A DNA stretch of 64,000 bases from Novosphingobium cyanobacteriorum (lineage in GTDB: Bacteria > Pseudomonadota > Alphaproteobacteria > Sphingomonadales > Sphingomonadaceae). The notes under the pieces are model-generated. The model did not search any database. It saw only the letters and a list, made by a program, of their open reading frames with translations, and was not told the DNA's origin. Within the stretch, counting starts at the first letter, position 1. Every line of letters starts with the position of its first letter. A program made the translations under genes and the position numbers. The DNA is taken from positions 1-64,000 of the forward strand of contig NZ_JAROCY010000003.1 of the NCBI RefSeq assembly GCF_029436685.1, given 5' to 3'. This document shows, piece after piece, positions 41,743-50,279 of the stretch.

Positions 41743-42789
41743 TTGGTCGCGGTCTATCACGCCGAACTGGCCGAAGCGCAAGCCGATGCGGATATCGCCG
41801 CATTGATGGCGCGCGGGACGGCGCGTTCTCCGTTCGACAGGCTGGACTGGCTGCGCATGCTGGCGGACGCGTGCCTGCCGGGTGAACGCTGCTTCTTGGC
41901 CGTGGCGCGCGACGGCGATGCGATGGCCGTGCTGCCGCTGATGCAGGACAACGACGGCGTGCGTTCGCTGGCCAACTGGTACAGCTTTACCGCGCGGCCA
42001 GTGTGGAACGCGGAATCAAAGGCCCCACGCCTGTTGGCCGCGATTGCGCAAAGCCTGACGCCTGCGGGCGCGGCGCGGCTTTCCGCCCTGCCCGAAATGG
42101 AAGCGCAGGCCATGGCGGCGGCACTGCGGGAAGCCGGGTGGATCGCGCAGATGGCACAGTGCGACGTGAACCATATCCTGAACCTGCGCGGGCGCAGCTT
42201 TGCCGAATACTGGACGGCCCGACCGGGTGCGCTGCGCGAAACGGTGCGGCGCAAGGGAAAGAAGGGCGTGGTGGCGCTGCGCATTGCCAGCGTATTCGAT
42301 CCGGCGGATTGGGACGCCTATGAAACCGTGTACCGCCTGAGCTGGAAACCCGGCGAAGGCAGCCCCGCCTTTCTGCGCCAATGGGCCGAAGACGAAAGTG
42401 CTGCGGGATCGCTGCGGCTGGGCATTGCGGAGATCAAAGGGCAGCCGGTGGCGGCGCAGTTCTGGACAGTGGAGGCAGGCACGGCCTTCATCCACAAGCT
42501 GGCACATGACGAGCGGGCCAAGGCGCATTCGCCGGGTACGCTGCTGAGCGCGGCGATGTTCGAACAGGTAATCGACCGCGATGGCGTGGCGCTTGTGGAC
42601 TTCGGCACCGGGAACGATCCCTACAAGCGCGACTGGATGGAGGCGGTGAGGCCGCGTTTTGCCATCGAAGCCTATCGCGCCGGGGCCGTGCGGCACTGGA
42701 AGGGATTGGCCAGACTGGTGGGCCGGCGCGTTCTGCGCGGCGGGGCAAGCGGCGAGCAAGCCCTTGTTTCAGCGCGAGCGGCTGGTTAG
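41743..42789 (+). CDS. CelD/BcsL-like acetyltransferase (Acetyltransf_6)
   Basis: A 348-residue GNAT-fold protein. FDRLDWLRMLADACLPG near the N-terminus and DFGTGNDPYKRDWM near residue 300 are hallmarks of the CelD-like family seen in polysaccharide clusters. The TTG at 41743 has AAGGA six bases upstream and is the best start; the frame stays open upstream into the divergent ligase gene. It precedes the acyl carrier protein by 34 bases, so it may use acyl-ACP as donor to decorate the polymer. Confidence 0.8.
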   Translation: MVAVYHAELAEAQADADIAALMARGTARSPFDRLDWLRMLADACLPGERCFLAVARDGDAMAVLPLMQDNDGVRSLANWYSFTARPVWNAESKAPRLLAAIAQSLTPAGAARLSALPEMEAQAMAAALREAGWIAQMAQCDVNHILNLRGRSFAEYWTARPGALRETVRRKGKKGVVALRIASVFDPADWDAYETVYRLSWKPGEGSPAFLRQWAEDESAAGSLRLGIAEIKGQPVAAQFWTVEAGTAFIHKLAHDERAKAHSPGTLLSAAMFEQVIDRDGVALVDFGTGNDPYKRDWMEAVRPRFAIEAYRAGAVRHWKGLARLVGRRVLRGGASGEQALVSARAAG

Positions 42790-42823
42790 ACGCCGGGCCG
42801 AGCGATCCACAGGGGTTAACGAT

Positions 42824-43084
42824 ATGGGCAACGATACTGGCCTGACGCTGCGTACGATCCTGCGGGACGTGCTGAGCCTTTCCGAAGAGCGGGCTGCCGC
42901 GTTGGATGCCGAAACCGGCCTGTTCGGCGCGATGCCGGAGCTGGATTCGATGGCCGTGGCGGGCCTGCTGACCGAGATCGAGGATCGTTTCGACATCATC
43001 ATCGAGGACGACGAGGTGGATGGCGAAATGCTGGAGACCTTTGGCGCACTGCTGACCTTCGTGGACGGCAAGCGAGGCGCGTGA
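42824..43084 (+). CDS. Acyl carrier protein of the XrtA locus
   Basis: An 86-residue carrier protein. Ser42 in ELDSMAV is the 4'-phosphopantetheine attachment site, and the acidic helices (IEDRFDIIIEDDEVDGEML) are typical. It is not the fatty-acid ACP, which is more conserved. Its position among an acyl-CoA ligase, an acetyltransferase and two hydrolases suggests it carries a special acyl or aminoacyl group. The stop overlaps the next start (GTGA). Confidence 0.9.
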   Translation: MGNDTGLTLRTILRDVLSLSEERAAALDAETGLFGAMPELDSMAVAGLLTEIEDRFDIIIEDDEVDGEMLETFGALLTFVDGKRGA

Positions 43085-43752
43085 ACGCGGGCTGGCCCTG
43101 CCCCGGCCCAGGCGGGCCGACCGAGGAACTGGCTGTCACGTTCGACCGCCAGCGCCGGCACCGGCTGCTGATCGTACCACCGCTGTTCGACGAGATGAAC
43201 CGGACGCGGCGTTTCCTGATCGAAACCATGCGGCGGCTGGACATCGTGGGCGTGGACAGCGTGCTGCCCGACCTGCCCGGCTGCAACGAGAGTGTGCAGG
43301 CGTTCGAGGCACAGAGCCTTTACAGCTGGCGCAAGGCGATGGCGCAGGCGGCGGCGCATTTCCGCGCCAGCCATGTGCTGGCCGTGCGTGGCGGGGCGCT
43401 GGTGTTTCCCAATGCGCTGCCGGGCTGGGTGCTGGAACCTGTGAAGGGTGCCAGCCTGCTGCGCCAGATGCTGCGCGCGCGGACCCTGGCCGGCCGCGAG
43501 GCAGGGCTGGCGGAAAGCAGCGCTGAGTTGCTGGAGATCGGGCGTGAAGAAGGGCTGGACCTGGCGGGTTACCGGCTGGGCGCGGCGTTGGTGGCAGGGC
43601 TGGAATCGGCGATGCCATTGGACGAGGGGCAGCGGGAGATCCGCCAATCGGACCTTGGCGGCGGGGCGCTGTGGCTGCGGGCCGAACCTGGTGAGGATCC
43701 CGGGCAAGCCAATGCGCTGGCCGCGATCATCGCCGAGGGCATTGCCGCATGA
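43081..43752 (+). CDS. XrtA-system hydrolase 2 (alpha/beta fold)
   Basis: A 223-residue alpha/beta hydrolase-like protein of the exosortase A-associated hydrolase 2 family. RLLIVPPLFDEMNRTRRFL and DLPGCNESVQ match the conserved N-terminal part. The expected nucleophile elbow is replaced by VRGGALV, so catalysis by the usual Ser is doubtful. The start is GTG at 43081, overlapping the ACP stop. It may release or transfer the ACP-bound group together with hydrolase 1. Confidence 0.85.
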   Translation: MNAGWPCPGPGGPTEELAVTFDRQRRHRLLIVPPLFDEMNRTRRFLIETMRRLDIVGVDSVLPDLPGCNESVQAFEAQSLYSWRKAMAQAAAHFRASHVLAVRGGALVFPNALPGWVLEPVKGASLLRQMLRARTLAGREAGLAESSAELLEIGREEGLDLAGYRLGAALVAGLESAMPLDEGQREIRQSDLGGGALWLRAEPGEDPGQANALAAIIAEGIAA

Positions 43753-44543
43753 ACCGGCGGCACCTGCACTTCATCTGCGAAGGGCGGACACTGGCGGCAA
43801 CGCTGGACAGCGCCAGCGCGGCGGGATCGACCGGCCTGCTGATCGTTTCGGGCGGCAACGAAATCCGCGCCGGAGCCTGGGGCGGGCAAGCGCGCATGGC
43901 TGCGCGGCTGGCGGCCGAAGGTGTGCCGGTGATGCGATACGACCGGCGCGGCGTGGGTGAGAGCGAGGGCGACAACAAGGGTTTTCGCGGCAGTGCGCCC
44001 GATATCGCCGCGGCGTTGCAAGCGTTCCGCGCGGCGGCCCCGCACCTGCGCCGGGTGGTGGCTTTCGGCAATTGCGACGCGGCGAGCGCACTGTCGCTGT
44101 TCGCCGCCGATCTGCCGGGGATCGACGCACTGGTGCTGGCAAACCCGTGGACAATCGAAGACGAGGACGACGCGGCCGGCCATGCGCCCGAAGCGCTGCG
44201 GCGCCGCTATTGGCACAAGCTGCGCGATCCGGTGGCGCTGCTTCGGCTGCTGACCGGCAAGGTCAACATGGGCAAGCTGTTGCGCGGGCTGAAAGCATCG
44301 ACGCGCAAGGGCGGGCCGAGCGGGCTGGCGGCGGAAATTCAGGCCGGGCTGGCTCGCTTTGGCGGGCCGGTGGCCATCCTGCTGGCAGAGGGCGACCGGG
44401 TGGCGCAGGTTTTTGCCGCACACTGGCCTTCAGGCGATGTGCGGGTGCAGCGGCATGACAGCGCTTCGCACAGCTTCAGCGATGAAGATGCGCAAGACTG
44501 GCTGTTTGACCGGCTGATCGAGGCGACAGCGGTGCGCCATTGA
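43749..44543 (+). CDS. XrtA-system hydrolase 1 (alpha/beta fold)
   Basis: A 264-residue alpha/beta hydrolase. The oxyanion-side loop is LLIVSGGNEIRAG, followed by MRYDRRGVGESEG; the nucleophile elbow is AFGNCDAAS with Cys109 in place of Ser; the late EGDRVAQVF and HDSASHSFSD supply the acid and His108-type residue of the triad. A Cys nucleophile suits acyl transfer from a thioester. ATGA overlap with hydrolase 2. Confidence 0.88.
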   Translation: MNRRHLHFICEGRTLAATLDSASAAGSTGLLIVSGGNEIRAGAWGGQARMAARLAAEGVPVMRYDRRGVGESEGDNKGFRGSAPDIAAALQAFRAAAPHLRRVVAFGNCDAASALSLFAADLPGIDALVLANPWTIEDEDDAAGHAPEALRRRYWHKLRDPVALLRLLTGKVNMGKLLRGLKASTRKGGPSGLAAEIQAGLARFGGPVAILLAEGDRVAQVFAAHWPSGDVRVQRHDSASHSFSDEDAQDWLFDRLIEATAVRH

Positions 44544-44600
44544 GTTTGGTGCGCCTTCGACATCCGTCGAAGGCTTGCAGCACCAGCTTTGCTAAAGCGC

Positions 44601-45572
44601 TCAGCCGACTTCGGCGACCTGCGCGCGTTCGAAATCGAGTTCGGCAAGGAAGCGTTCGGCATCAAGCGCAGCCATGCAGCCCGTGCCGGCGGCGGTGACA
44701 GCCTGGCGATAGGTGTGGTCCATCACGTCGCCACAGGCGAAGACGCCGGGGATCGCCGTCTTGGGCGTACCGGGCTGGACGACGATGTAACCGCTCTCAT
44801 CAAGCTGGAGCTTGTCCTTGAACAGTTCAGTGGCGGGGGCATGGCCGATGGCGACGAAGGCGCCGTCGGTTTCCACCGCCGACTTTTCACCCGTGACGGT
44901 ATCGACCAGATTGACCGCACGAAGCAGGCCTCCGCCTTCACCGGTGAAGCTTTCGACCGCCTTGTTCCACAGCACCTTCACGTTGGGGTGCGCAAACAGA
45001 CGGTCCTGCAGGATCTTTTCCGCACGCAGCGAATCGCGGCGGTGGATCAGGGTGACGTCGGGCGAGTGGTTGGTGAGGTAAAGTGCCTCTTCCACCGCAG
45101 TGTTGCCGCCGCCGATGACCACGACCTTCTTGCCGCGATAGAAGAACCCGTCGCAGGTGGCGCAGGCGGAAACGCCCTTGCCCGAATAGTCCTGTTCACC
45201 CGGCACGCCGAGCCATTTGGCCTGCGCGCCGGTGGCGATGACCAGCACGTCACCCTCGTACACATCCCCGCTGTCGCCGATGGCGCGGAAGGGCGAGCCG
45301 TCCATGCTGACTTCGGTGATGGTATCCCACATCATGCGGGTGCCGACGTGTTCGGCCTGGGCCTGCATTTCCTGCATCAGCCAAGGGCCCTGGATAACGT
45401 CACGAAAGCCGGGATAGTTCTCCACGTCGGTGGTGATGGTCAGCTGTCCACCCGGCTGAAGCCCCTGCACCACGATCGGCCGCATGCCGGCGCGCGCGCC
45501 ATAGATCGCGGCGGAAAGACCGGCCGGGCCGGATCCGATGATGAGCATGCGGGTCGAATGGGTGGTCGCCAT
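44601..45572 (-). CDS. trxB: Thioredoxin reductase
   Basis: A 323-residue flavoprotein that passes electrons from NADPH to thioredoxin. FAD loop GSGPAGLSAAIY (13-24), redox pair Cys137-Ala-Thr-Cys140 (SACATCDGFF), NADPH loop GGGNTAVEEA, and the C-terminal FAD motif GVFACGDVMDHTYRQAVTA are all present. The ATG at 45572 is the natural start. A perfect FNR-type box lies 77 bases upstream, shared with the divergent outer-membrane protein gene. Confidence 0.97.
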   Translation of the reverse strand: MATTHSTRMLIIGSGPAGLSAAIYGARAGMRPIVVQGLQPGGQLTITTDVENYPGFRDVIQGPWLMQEMQAQAEHVGTRMMWDTITEVSMDGSPFRAIGDSGDVYEGDVLVIATGAQAKWLGVPGEQDYSGKGVSACATCDGFFYRGKKVVVIGGGNTAVEEALYLTNHSPDVTLIHRRDSLRAEKILQDRLFAHPNVKVLWNKAVESFTGEGGGLLRAVNLVDTVTGEKSAVETDGAFVAIGHAPATELFKDKLQLDESGYIVVQPGTPKTAIPGVFACGDVMDHTYRQAVTAAGTGCMAALDAERFLAELDFERAQVAEVG

Positions 45573-45648
45573 GAAATCCTCCGTTGCCGCGCGAGATAGA
45601 ACGCGCCTGAAGGAAATACGAGTCCGGCACCGGGGGTATTCCCGCAAT

Positions 45649-45662
45649 TTGATCTGGATCAA
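45649..45662. promoter_or_regulatory. Perfect FNR/FnrL-type binding site
   Basis: TTGATCTGGATCAA matches the TTGAT-N4-ATCAA consensus on both arms. It is equidistant (about 77 bases) from the starts of trxB and the divergent gene at 45739, so oxygen-responsive control of one or both is likely. Confidence 0.75.
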
Positions 45663-45738
45663 GGTAAAGGCCGGCTTTCTCCTGTTGCTATTGCAAGTCC
45701 CTCTCATTAGCGGGGCATCGGGGACGGAGGGGGTTTCA

Positions 45739-46470
45739 ATGAAGAAGAGTCTTTGCGCGGCTGCGCTCGGCGTGGCGGCGCAGATGCTGCCTGTCACTGC
45801 TCAGGCGGCACCCGGGCTTGCGGGAGAAGTCTACTCGGCCCGGACCAACAGGGGCGAATTCGAGGTAGAGGCGATCAGCGGCGTGCTGGCCGGCGGGCCC
45901 GACGCCGGCGAAAACGCGGTGAAGCTGGAATTCGCCTATTCCCCCAGCAGCCGTCTGCGCGTGGCGACGTTCGTCGAGATCGAGCGAGAGCCCGGCGGCC
46001 CCCGCAAGGCAGAAGAAGCCGGAGTTGAAACCATGCTGGCGCTGGGTCAGGTGGCCGGAATCGACGTGGGTTTCTATGGCGAATACGGCATCGGGCTGAA
46101 CGGCAACAGCGACGTTCTGGAGGGCAAGCTGCTGCTGGAAAAGCGCAGCGGAAAGTTTGACGCCCGGCTGAACCTGATCGCGGAAAAGCCGCTGACCCAA
46201 GGCGCGCCGGTGGAAGTGAGCTATGCGGCCGCCGTTGAATATGCCGTGGCCGGTGACGCGTTCAAGGTGGGAGCAAAGGCCTTTGGGGGACTGGGCACAT
46301 TCAGGGACTTTGCCCCACGCGCAGAGCATTTCATCGGTCCGGTGGCCTTCACCGAAATCGAGGGACTTGGTCCGGAAATCGACGTCGAGATCGGCTACCT
46401 GTTTGCTTTCGGCAAGGCGCGGGACGACACCAAGGGCCAGTTCAGGCTGGTGCTGGAAACCGAGTTCTGA
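45739..46470 (+). CDS. Exported protein of unknown function, probable small outer-membrane barrel
   Basis: A 243-residue protein with a signal peptide (about 1-24, ending AQAAP). The rest is a series of short amphipathic strands (KLEFAYSPSSRLRVATFVEIE, VGFYGEYGIGLNG, EIDVEIGYLFAFG) ending in a terminal Phe (LVLETEF), as in outer-membrane barrels. A purine-rich site (GGAGGGGG) lies upstream of the ATG. No named family recognised. The shared FNR box suggests expression at low oxygen. Confidence 0.75.
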   Translation: MKKSLCAAALGVAAQMLPVTAQAAPGLAGEVYSARTNRGEFEVEAISGVLAGGPDAGENAVKLEFAYSPSSRLRVATFVEIEREPGGPRKAEEAGVETMLALGQVAGIDVGFYGEYGIGLNGNSDVLEGKLLLEKRSGKFDARLNLIAEKPLTQGAPVEVSYAAAVEYAVAGDAFKVGAKAFGGLGTFRDFAPRAEHFIGPVAFTEIEGLGPEIDVEIGYLFAFGKARDDTKGQFRLVLETEF

Positions 46471-46476
46471 TGCGGA

Positions 46477-47256
46477 TCAGATGACCAGTCGTGCGGCGAT
46501 GGCCGCGCGCATGTCTGCATCGACGCCAAGGACCGCCTCGGCATAGCGTTCGACCGACCCATGCCGCTGGCGGATCTCGTCAAACGCGGAATCGAGGAAC
46601 GAGGCCTCCACGCCCATGAGCACGCGCAGTGCGGCTTCGTTGAGGCCATCGCTCGACATGTGGCTGCGCAAGGCTGCAAGGCGACTTTCCTGGTTACCGG
46701 CGGTGTTGGTCAGCAGGTAGTCCGACATGACATCGTCGGGATGAACGCCGAGCAGGGTGTGCAGCAGGGCGGCACCAATGCCGGTGCGGTCCTTGCCGGC
46801 CACACAGTGCAGCAGGCTGGGTCCTCGACCATGCGCGAGCGCATGAAAGAAGAGGCGGTAAGAGCCAATCAGCACCGGGCGAAAAGGCAGCCCTTGATAG
46901 AGGCGCACCATGGCATTGCGCGCATCCTCTACCGTGCGGACTTGATCTGCCCACTCTTCATGCGCAGCGCGGCCCGAATTGCTGGCGGCCGTCTCGCCTG
47001 GATGAAACAGCACCGCAGCGCCGAAATCGTCGTGCCGCAAGCAGGGGTTTGCGGCACGTTCGCTATCGCCGCGCAGGTCGATGACCGTTTCGAGGCCCAA
47101 GGCATGGACCTTTGCAAGATCGTTCACGCTGGCGCCGCGATGCTGGCCTGAACGCCAGAGCAACCCTTGGCGCAGGCGGCCATCCTGGGCTGCATAACCG
47201 CCATAATCGCGAAAGTTGTGGATGCCATCGAGATCGAGAACGCGGTCGGTCATCAT
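46477..47256 (-). CDS. Tyrosine/dual-specificity protein phosphatase
   Basis: A 259-residue phosphatase of the Y_phosphatase3 type. The N-terminal NFRDYGGYAA is characteristic; the P-loop HCVAGKDRTG has the catalytic Cys151 and Arg157; DLRGDSERAANP precedes it. It may remove phosphate from proteins or phosphoinositide-like substrates. It is convergent with the gene at 45739 (gap six bases). Start at ATG 47256; the second ATG directly follows. Confidence 0.88.
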   Translation of the reverse strand: MMTDRVLDLDGIHNFRDYGGYAAQDGRLRQGLLWRSGQHRGASVNDLAKVHALGLETVIDLRGDSERAANPCLRHDDFGAAVLFHPGETAASNSGRAAHEEWADQVRTVEDARNAMVRLYQGLPFRPVLIGSYRLFFHALAHGRGPSLLHCVAGKDRTGIGAALLHTLLGVHPDDVMSDYLLTNTAGNQESRLAALRSHMSSDGLNEAALRVLMGVEASFLDSAFDEIRQRHGSVERYAEAVLGVDADMRAAIAARLVI

Positions 47257-47296
47257 GGTGCCGTGCCAGCTAATCGCCCGGTCGGTCAAGCACCGC

Positions 47297-47713
47297 TTAT
47301 GCGAAGTTAGGATCTGGTCGCACGCCTTCCAGCGCCCTCGCGACAACAACTGCGGCTGGCGTAGGCTTGGGGACCAGAAGACCGCCCAAACGCCGCACGC
47401 CTTCATCCATGCGATCGAGATCGCCGGTGTGAAGGACATAGGGCACCCCTCGCGCGGCAAGCTCGCGGGCGACAGGTTCGCAGGTCTGGCCCTTGCCCAG
47501 TGAGACATCGAGTATAGCCGCTGCAATGGCCTCGTCACGCACGATGGTCAGCGCTTCGTCCAGGGCGAGAGCGGTGAGTGGAATGCAGCCTGCGTCCTCA
47601 ACCGCGAATTCCAGGTCAAGCAGGATCAGCGGCTCGTCATCAAGCACGAGGACGCGGCACCTGTGGCGATTGCCCTCATCGCAAGGTCCATGAAACGGCT
47701 GAACGACGTTCAC
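47297..47713 (-). CDS. Single-domain response regulator, LovR-like
   Basis: A 138-residue receiver with no output domain. Acidic pair Asp25-Asp26, phosphoacceptor Asp69 (AILDVSL), the TG of LHTGD and Lys116 (VPKP) are in place. Its ATG overlaps the stop of the LOV kinase, the same arrangement as lovK-lovR of Caulobacter, where LovR dephosphorylates the kinase and damps the general stress response. The same role is inferred here. Confidence 0.85.
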   Translation of the reverse strand: MNVVQPFHGPCDEGNRHRCRVLVLDDEPLILLDLEFAVEDAGCIPLTALALDEALTIVRDEAIAAAILDVSLGKGQTCEPVARELAARGVPYVLHTGDLDRMDEGVRRLGGLLVPKPTPAAVVVARALEGVRPDPNFA

Positions 47714-48813
47714 GCGACATCTTCACGCAATGGGAGCCGCAATGTCGCCCACAGGCCATCCTTCCGCCATTCGCGCATAATGTTTCCCCTTGCCATGGCC
47801 AACATCCTGTCAACAATTCCCGGATCGCGTGACTCCAGCAGCAGGTGCTGAAGGTCGACAGGCGGACCTCCCTGCTCGATCCAGTTGATCACGATGGTCG
47901 GTGCGCCGGGTGCCCCATTGCGGGCCCAGCGAACCGTGACCTGCCCGGTCTGGCGACTGAGAGCCCCATGCTTGACGGCATTGGCCGCCAACTCGTGCAA
48001 GGAAAGGCCCAGCACCGACACGGCAGAAAAATCGCTGCGCAGGCCATTGCCTTCGAAATGGATCCGGGTCCCTTGCGGATCGTAGGGGGCGAGCACCGAT
48101 CGGATGGCCTGCCCCACTTCGATGAACCCGCTCGACGCTTCATCCAGCGTGGTTTCGTACGCACGGCCAAGCGCCTGAATTCGCTCGTTTATCTCCCGCG
48201 CCTCGGCTTCGATTCCACGGGTACGGCCAGTGAAGTTCACGATTCCGCCGATCACCGCGAACATGTTTTTCATGCGATGAGACAGTTCGCGCGCGAGTTC
48301 ACGCGCATGGCGTTCCTCAGCACGCGCGACGCGAACGTCAGACACGTCCCACTGGCTCCCGAAAAAATAGAGAAGGCGCCCCTCAGCGTCGTAGATCGGA
48401 CCAAGGTGAAGGGCGTTCCAAAAGGTGGAACCGTCCTTCCGATAATTCAGAAGCTCGACAACGATGACCTCTTCCTGCTCTAGCGCCGCTCGGATCCGGC
48501 GAACGGCGGCCCTGTCCGTGCCGGGTCCTTGCATGAAACGGCAATTTCGGCCGACGATTTCGGCTTCTTCATACCCACTCAATGCACGAAATGCCCGGTT
48601 GGCGAAGACGATCGGCGCATCGGGCTGGTGCGGGTCGCACAGGCATATCGCCATGCGTGTCTGTGCCATGGCCTGTTCGAACAGGACTCCGGATGCGCCA
48701 TCGAACGCATCGTCCGGATGGTGTGCCCGAAAGCGATCCGGGCTGTCGTCATACGCCCTGTGCGCCTGATCTTCCCGATACTTTGACAACGACCTAATCC
48801 CGATTACGCCCAT
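47710..48813 (-). CDS. LOV-domain blue-light histidine kinase, LovK-like
   Basis: A 367-residue soluble kinase, the length of Caulobacter LovK. A LOV domain (about 48-155) holds the flavin-adduct motif GRNCRFMQG (Cys91), so it should sense blue light through FMN. The kinase part is HWE/HisKA_2 type with His179 in ELSHRMKNMFAVI, LHELAANAVKHGAL (N-box) and a short G region. It is cotranscribed with the receiver next to it. Confidence 0.9.
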   Translation of the reverse strand: MGVIGIRSLSKYREDQAHRAYDDSPDRFRAHHPDDAFDGASGVLFEQAMAQTRMAICLCDPHQPDAPIVFANRAFRALSGYEEAEIVGRNCRFMQGPGTDRAAVRRIRAALEQEEVIVVELLNYRKDGSTFWNALHLGPIYDAEGRLLYFFGSQWDVSDVRVARAEERHARELARELSHRMKNMFAVIGGIVNFTGRTRGIEAEAREINERIQALGRAYETTLDEASSGFIEVGQAIRSVLAPYDPQGTRIHFEGNGLRSDFSAVSVLGLSLHELAANAVKHGALSRQTGQVTVRWARNGAPGAPTIVINWIEQGGPPVDLQHLLLESRDPGIVDRMLAMARGNIMREWRKDGLWATLRLPLREDVA

Positions 48814-48957
48814 GTTGCGCGATAAAGATATCCCCCGGGGGCGCTAATGCATTCGGGGCGGGTCATGTTCCCGACTTGTGACGATTTTTACGTTGTCTCA
48901 GCCTGTTGGCCGATTGCGACCAGATTGTCGCATGATCAGCCGCACTGCCGGACTGCG

Positions 48958-50157
48958 TCATTCAAAGCCAAGGGAGAGGAATCGTTCCGCGCAGCCTGCC
49001 AGAAAGGCAGCGCCAAAAGGCAGCACCGCTTCATCCACCACCATACGGGGTGAATGGATGCCGCAGCAGCTGCGCCAGTCCTGCCCCTGATGCGACACGC
49101 CAAGGAAAAACATAGCGCCCGGCACCTTTTCCAGCACATAGGAGAAGTCTTCGGCGCCCATGATCGGATGGTCCATGCGGTGGAAGCGCCCTTCCCCGCC
49201 CAAGTCCGTGGCGACACATTCTCCCAGGTCCACCGCGCGTGCATCGCAGACAGTAACGGGAAATCCGGGCGTGATGGTGACATCCGCCACCATGCCATGG
49301 GCGGACGCAATGCCGCCGGCCAGGCGATGCAATTCTTCCTGCAGACGTGCGCGATTTTCGACCGAGAGCGTGCGCAGAGTGCCACGCATGCGCACCTTGT
49401 CAGGGATTACGTTGTGCGCCGTGCCCCCGTCGATCTTGGCCACAGTGGCGACGACGGGGTCCGACACCGGAAACTTGCGCGTGACCATGGCCTGGATTGC
49501 GGTCACGATTTCAGCTGCCACGGGCATGGGATCAAGCGCCATATGCGGCATCGAGGCATGCCCGCCGGCACCGCTGACGATGATGTCGAACTGGTCGGCC
49601 GAGGCCAGCAATGCACCGTTGCGCCCCGCGACAAGACCGTGCGGGCTGTTGGGCATGATATGCAAGGCAAACGCGGCCTGCGGCAAAGGATCGATCAACC
49701 CATCGCCCAGCATGAAGCGTGCGCCGTGGAAGCCCTCTTCCCCCGGCTGGAACATGAACATCACCTCACCGGCCAGGCTTTCCCGCCGCACACAAAGCAC
49801 TTCGGCGGCGCCGGCAAGCATGGCGGTGTGCGTATCATGTCCGCACGCATGCATCCGGCCCGCAATGGTAGAGGCAAAGTCCAGTCCGGTTTCCTCGTCC
49901 ATTGGCAGGGCATCTGTATCGCCGCGCAAGAGCACGCGCCGCCCGTCGCCTGCTCCTCCCTTGAGCACTGCAACCAGGCCGGTGGTGGAAGGCCCTTCGC
50001 GCCATTCGAGCGGGAGATGCGCCAGCGCGGCGCGAATCTTGTCACGCGTGAGCGGGTTATGCAGACCCAGTTCGGGTTCGGAGTGGATGGCGCGGCGCAA
50101 AGCGACGATCTGCGGGCCGAACCCGCGTGCCTGTTCAAGAAGATCCGCGTGTAGCAT
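48958..50157 (-). CDS. M20 family amidohydrolase (hippurate hydrolase-like)
   Basis: A 399-residue zinc peptidase-fold enzyme that removes acyl groups from amino acids or related amides. MHACGHDTHTAMLAGAAEVL (metal ligands, about 98-117), FQPGEEGFHGARFML and HIMPNSPHGLVAGR match the M20D group; the late MGAEDFSYV supplies a ligand. The substrate (hippurate, indole-acetyl amino acids, others) is not resolved. Transcribed alone, divergent from the thiolase gene. Confidence 0.88.
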   Translation of the reverse strand: MLHADLLEQARGFGPQIVALRRAIHSEPELGLHNPLTRDKIRAALAHLPLEWREGPSTTGLVAVLKGGAGDGRRVLLRGDTDALPMDEETGLDFASTIAGRMHACGHDTHTAMLAGAAEVLCVRRESLAGEVMFMFQPGEEGFHGARFMLGDGLIDPLPQAAFALHIMPNSPHGLVAGRNGALLASADQFDIIVSGAGGHASMPHMALDPMPVAAEIVTAIQAMVTRKFPVSDPVVATVAKIDGGTAHNVIPDKVRMRGTLRTLSVENRARLQEELHRLAGGIASAHGMVADVTITPGFPVTVCDARAVDLGECVATDLGGEGRFHRMDHPIMGAEDFSYVLEKVPGAMFFLGVSHQGQDWRSCCGIHSPRMVVDEAVLPFGAAFLAGCAERFLSLGFE

Positions 50158-50245
50158 GGCTGGGTCCTTTGCCGGCGAACAGGCGCATTATGACCGGCAT
50201 GGCGGCGCTGTCGAGCATCCTCCTTGCACAAATGCCCGGATGTCA

Positions 50246-50261
50246 TTAATCGATCGATTAA
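50246..50261. promoter_or_regulatory. Sixteen-base perfect palindrome before the thiolase gene
   Basis: TTAATCGATCGATTAA lies 19 bases before the thiolase ATG and just upstream of its GGAGG site. The size and symmetry suit a TetR-family operator; a repressor bound here would block transcription start or elongation. The regulator gene is not in the vicinity. Confidence 0.6.
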
Positions 50262-50279
50262 CGAATGGAGGAATCTGCT

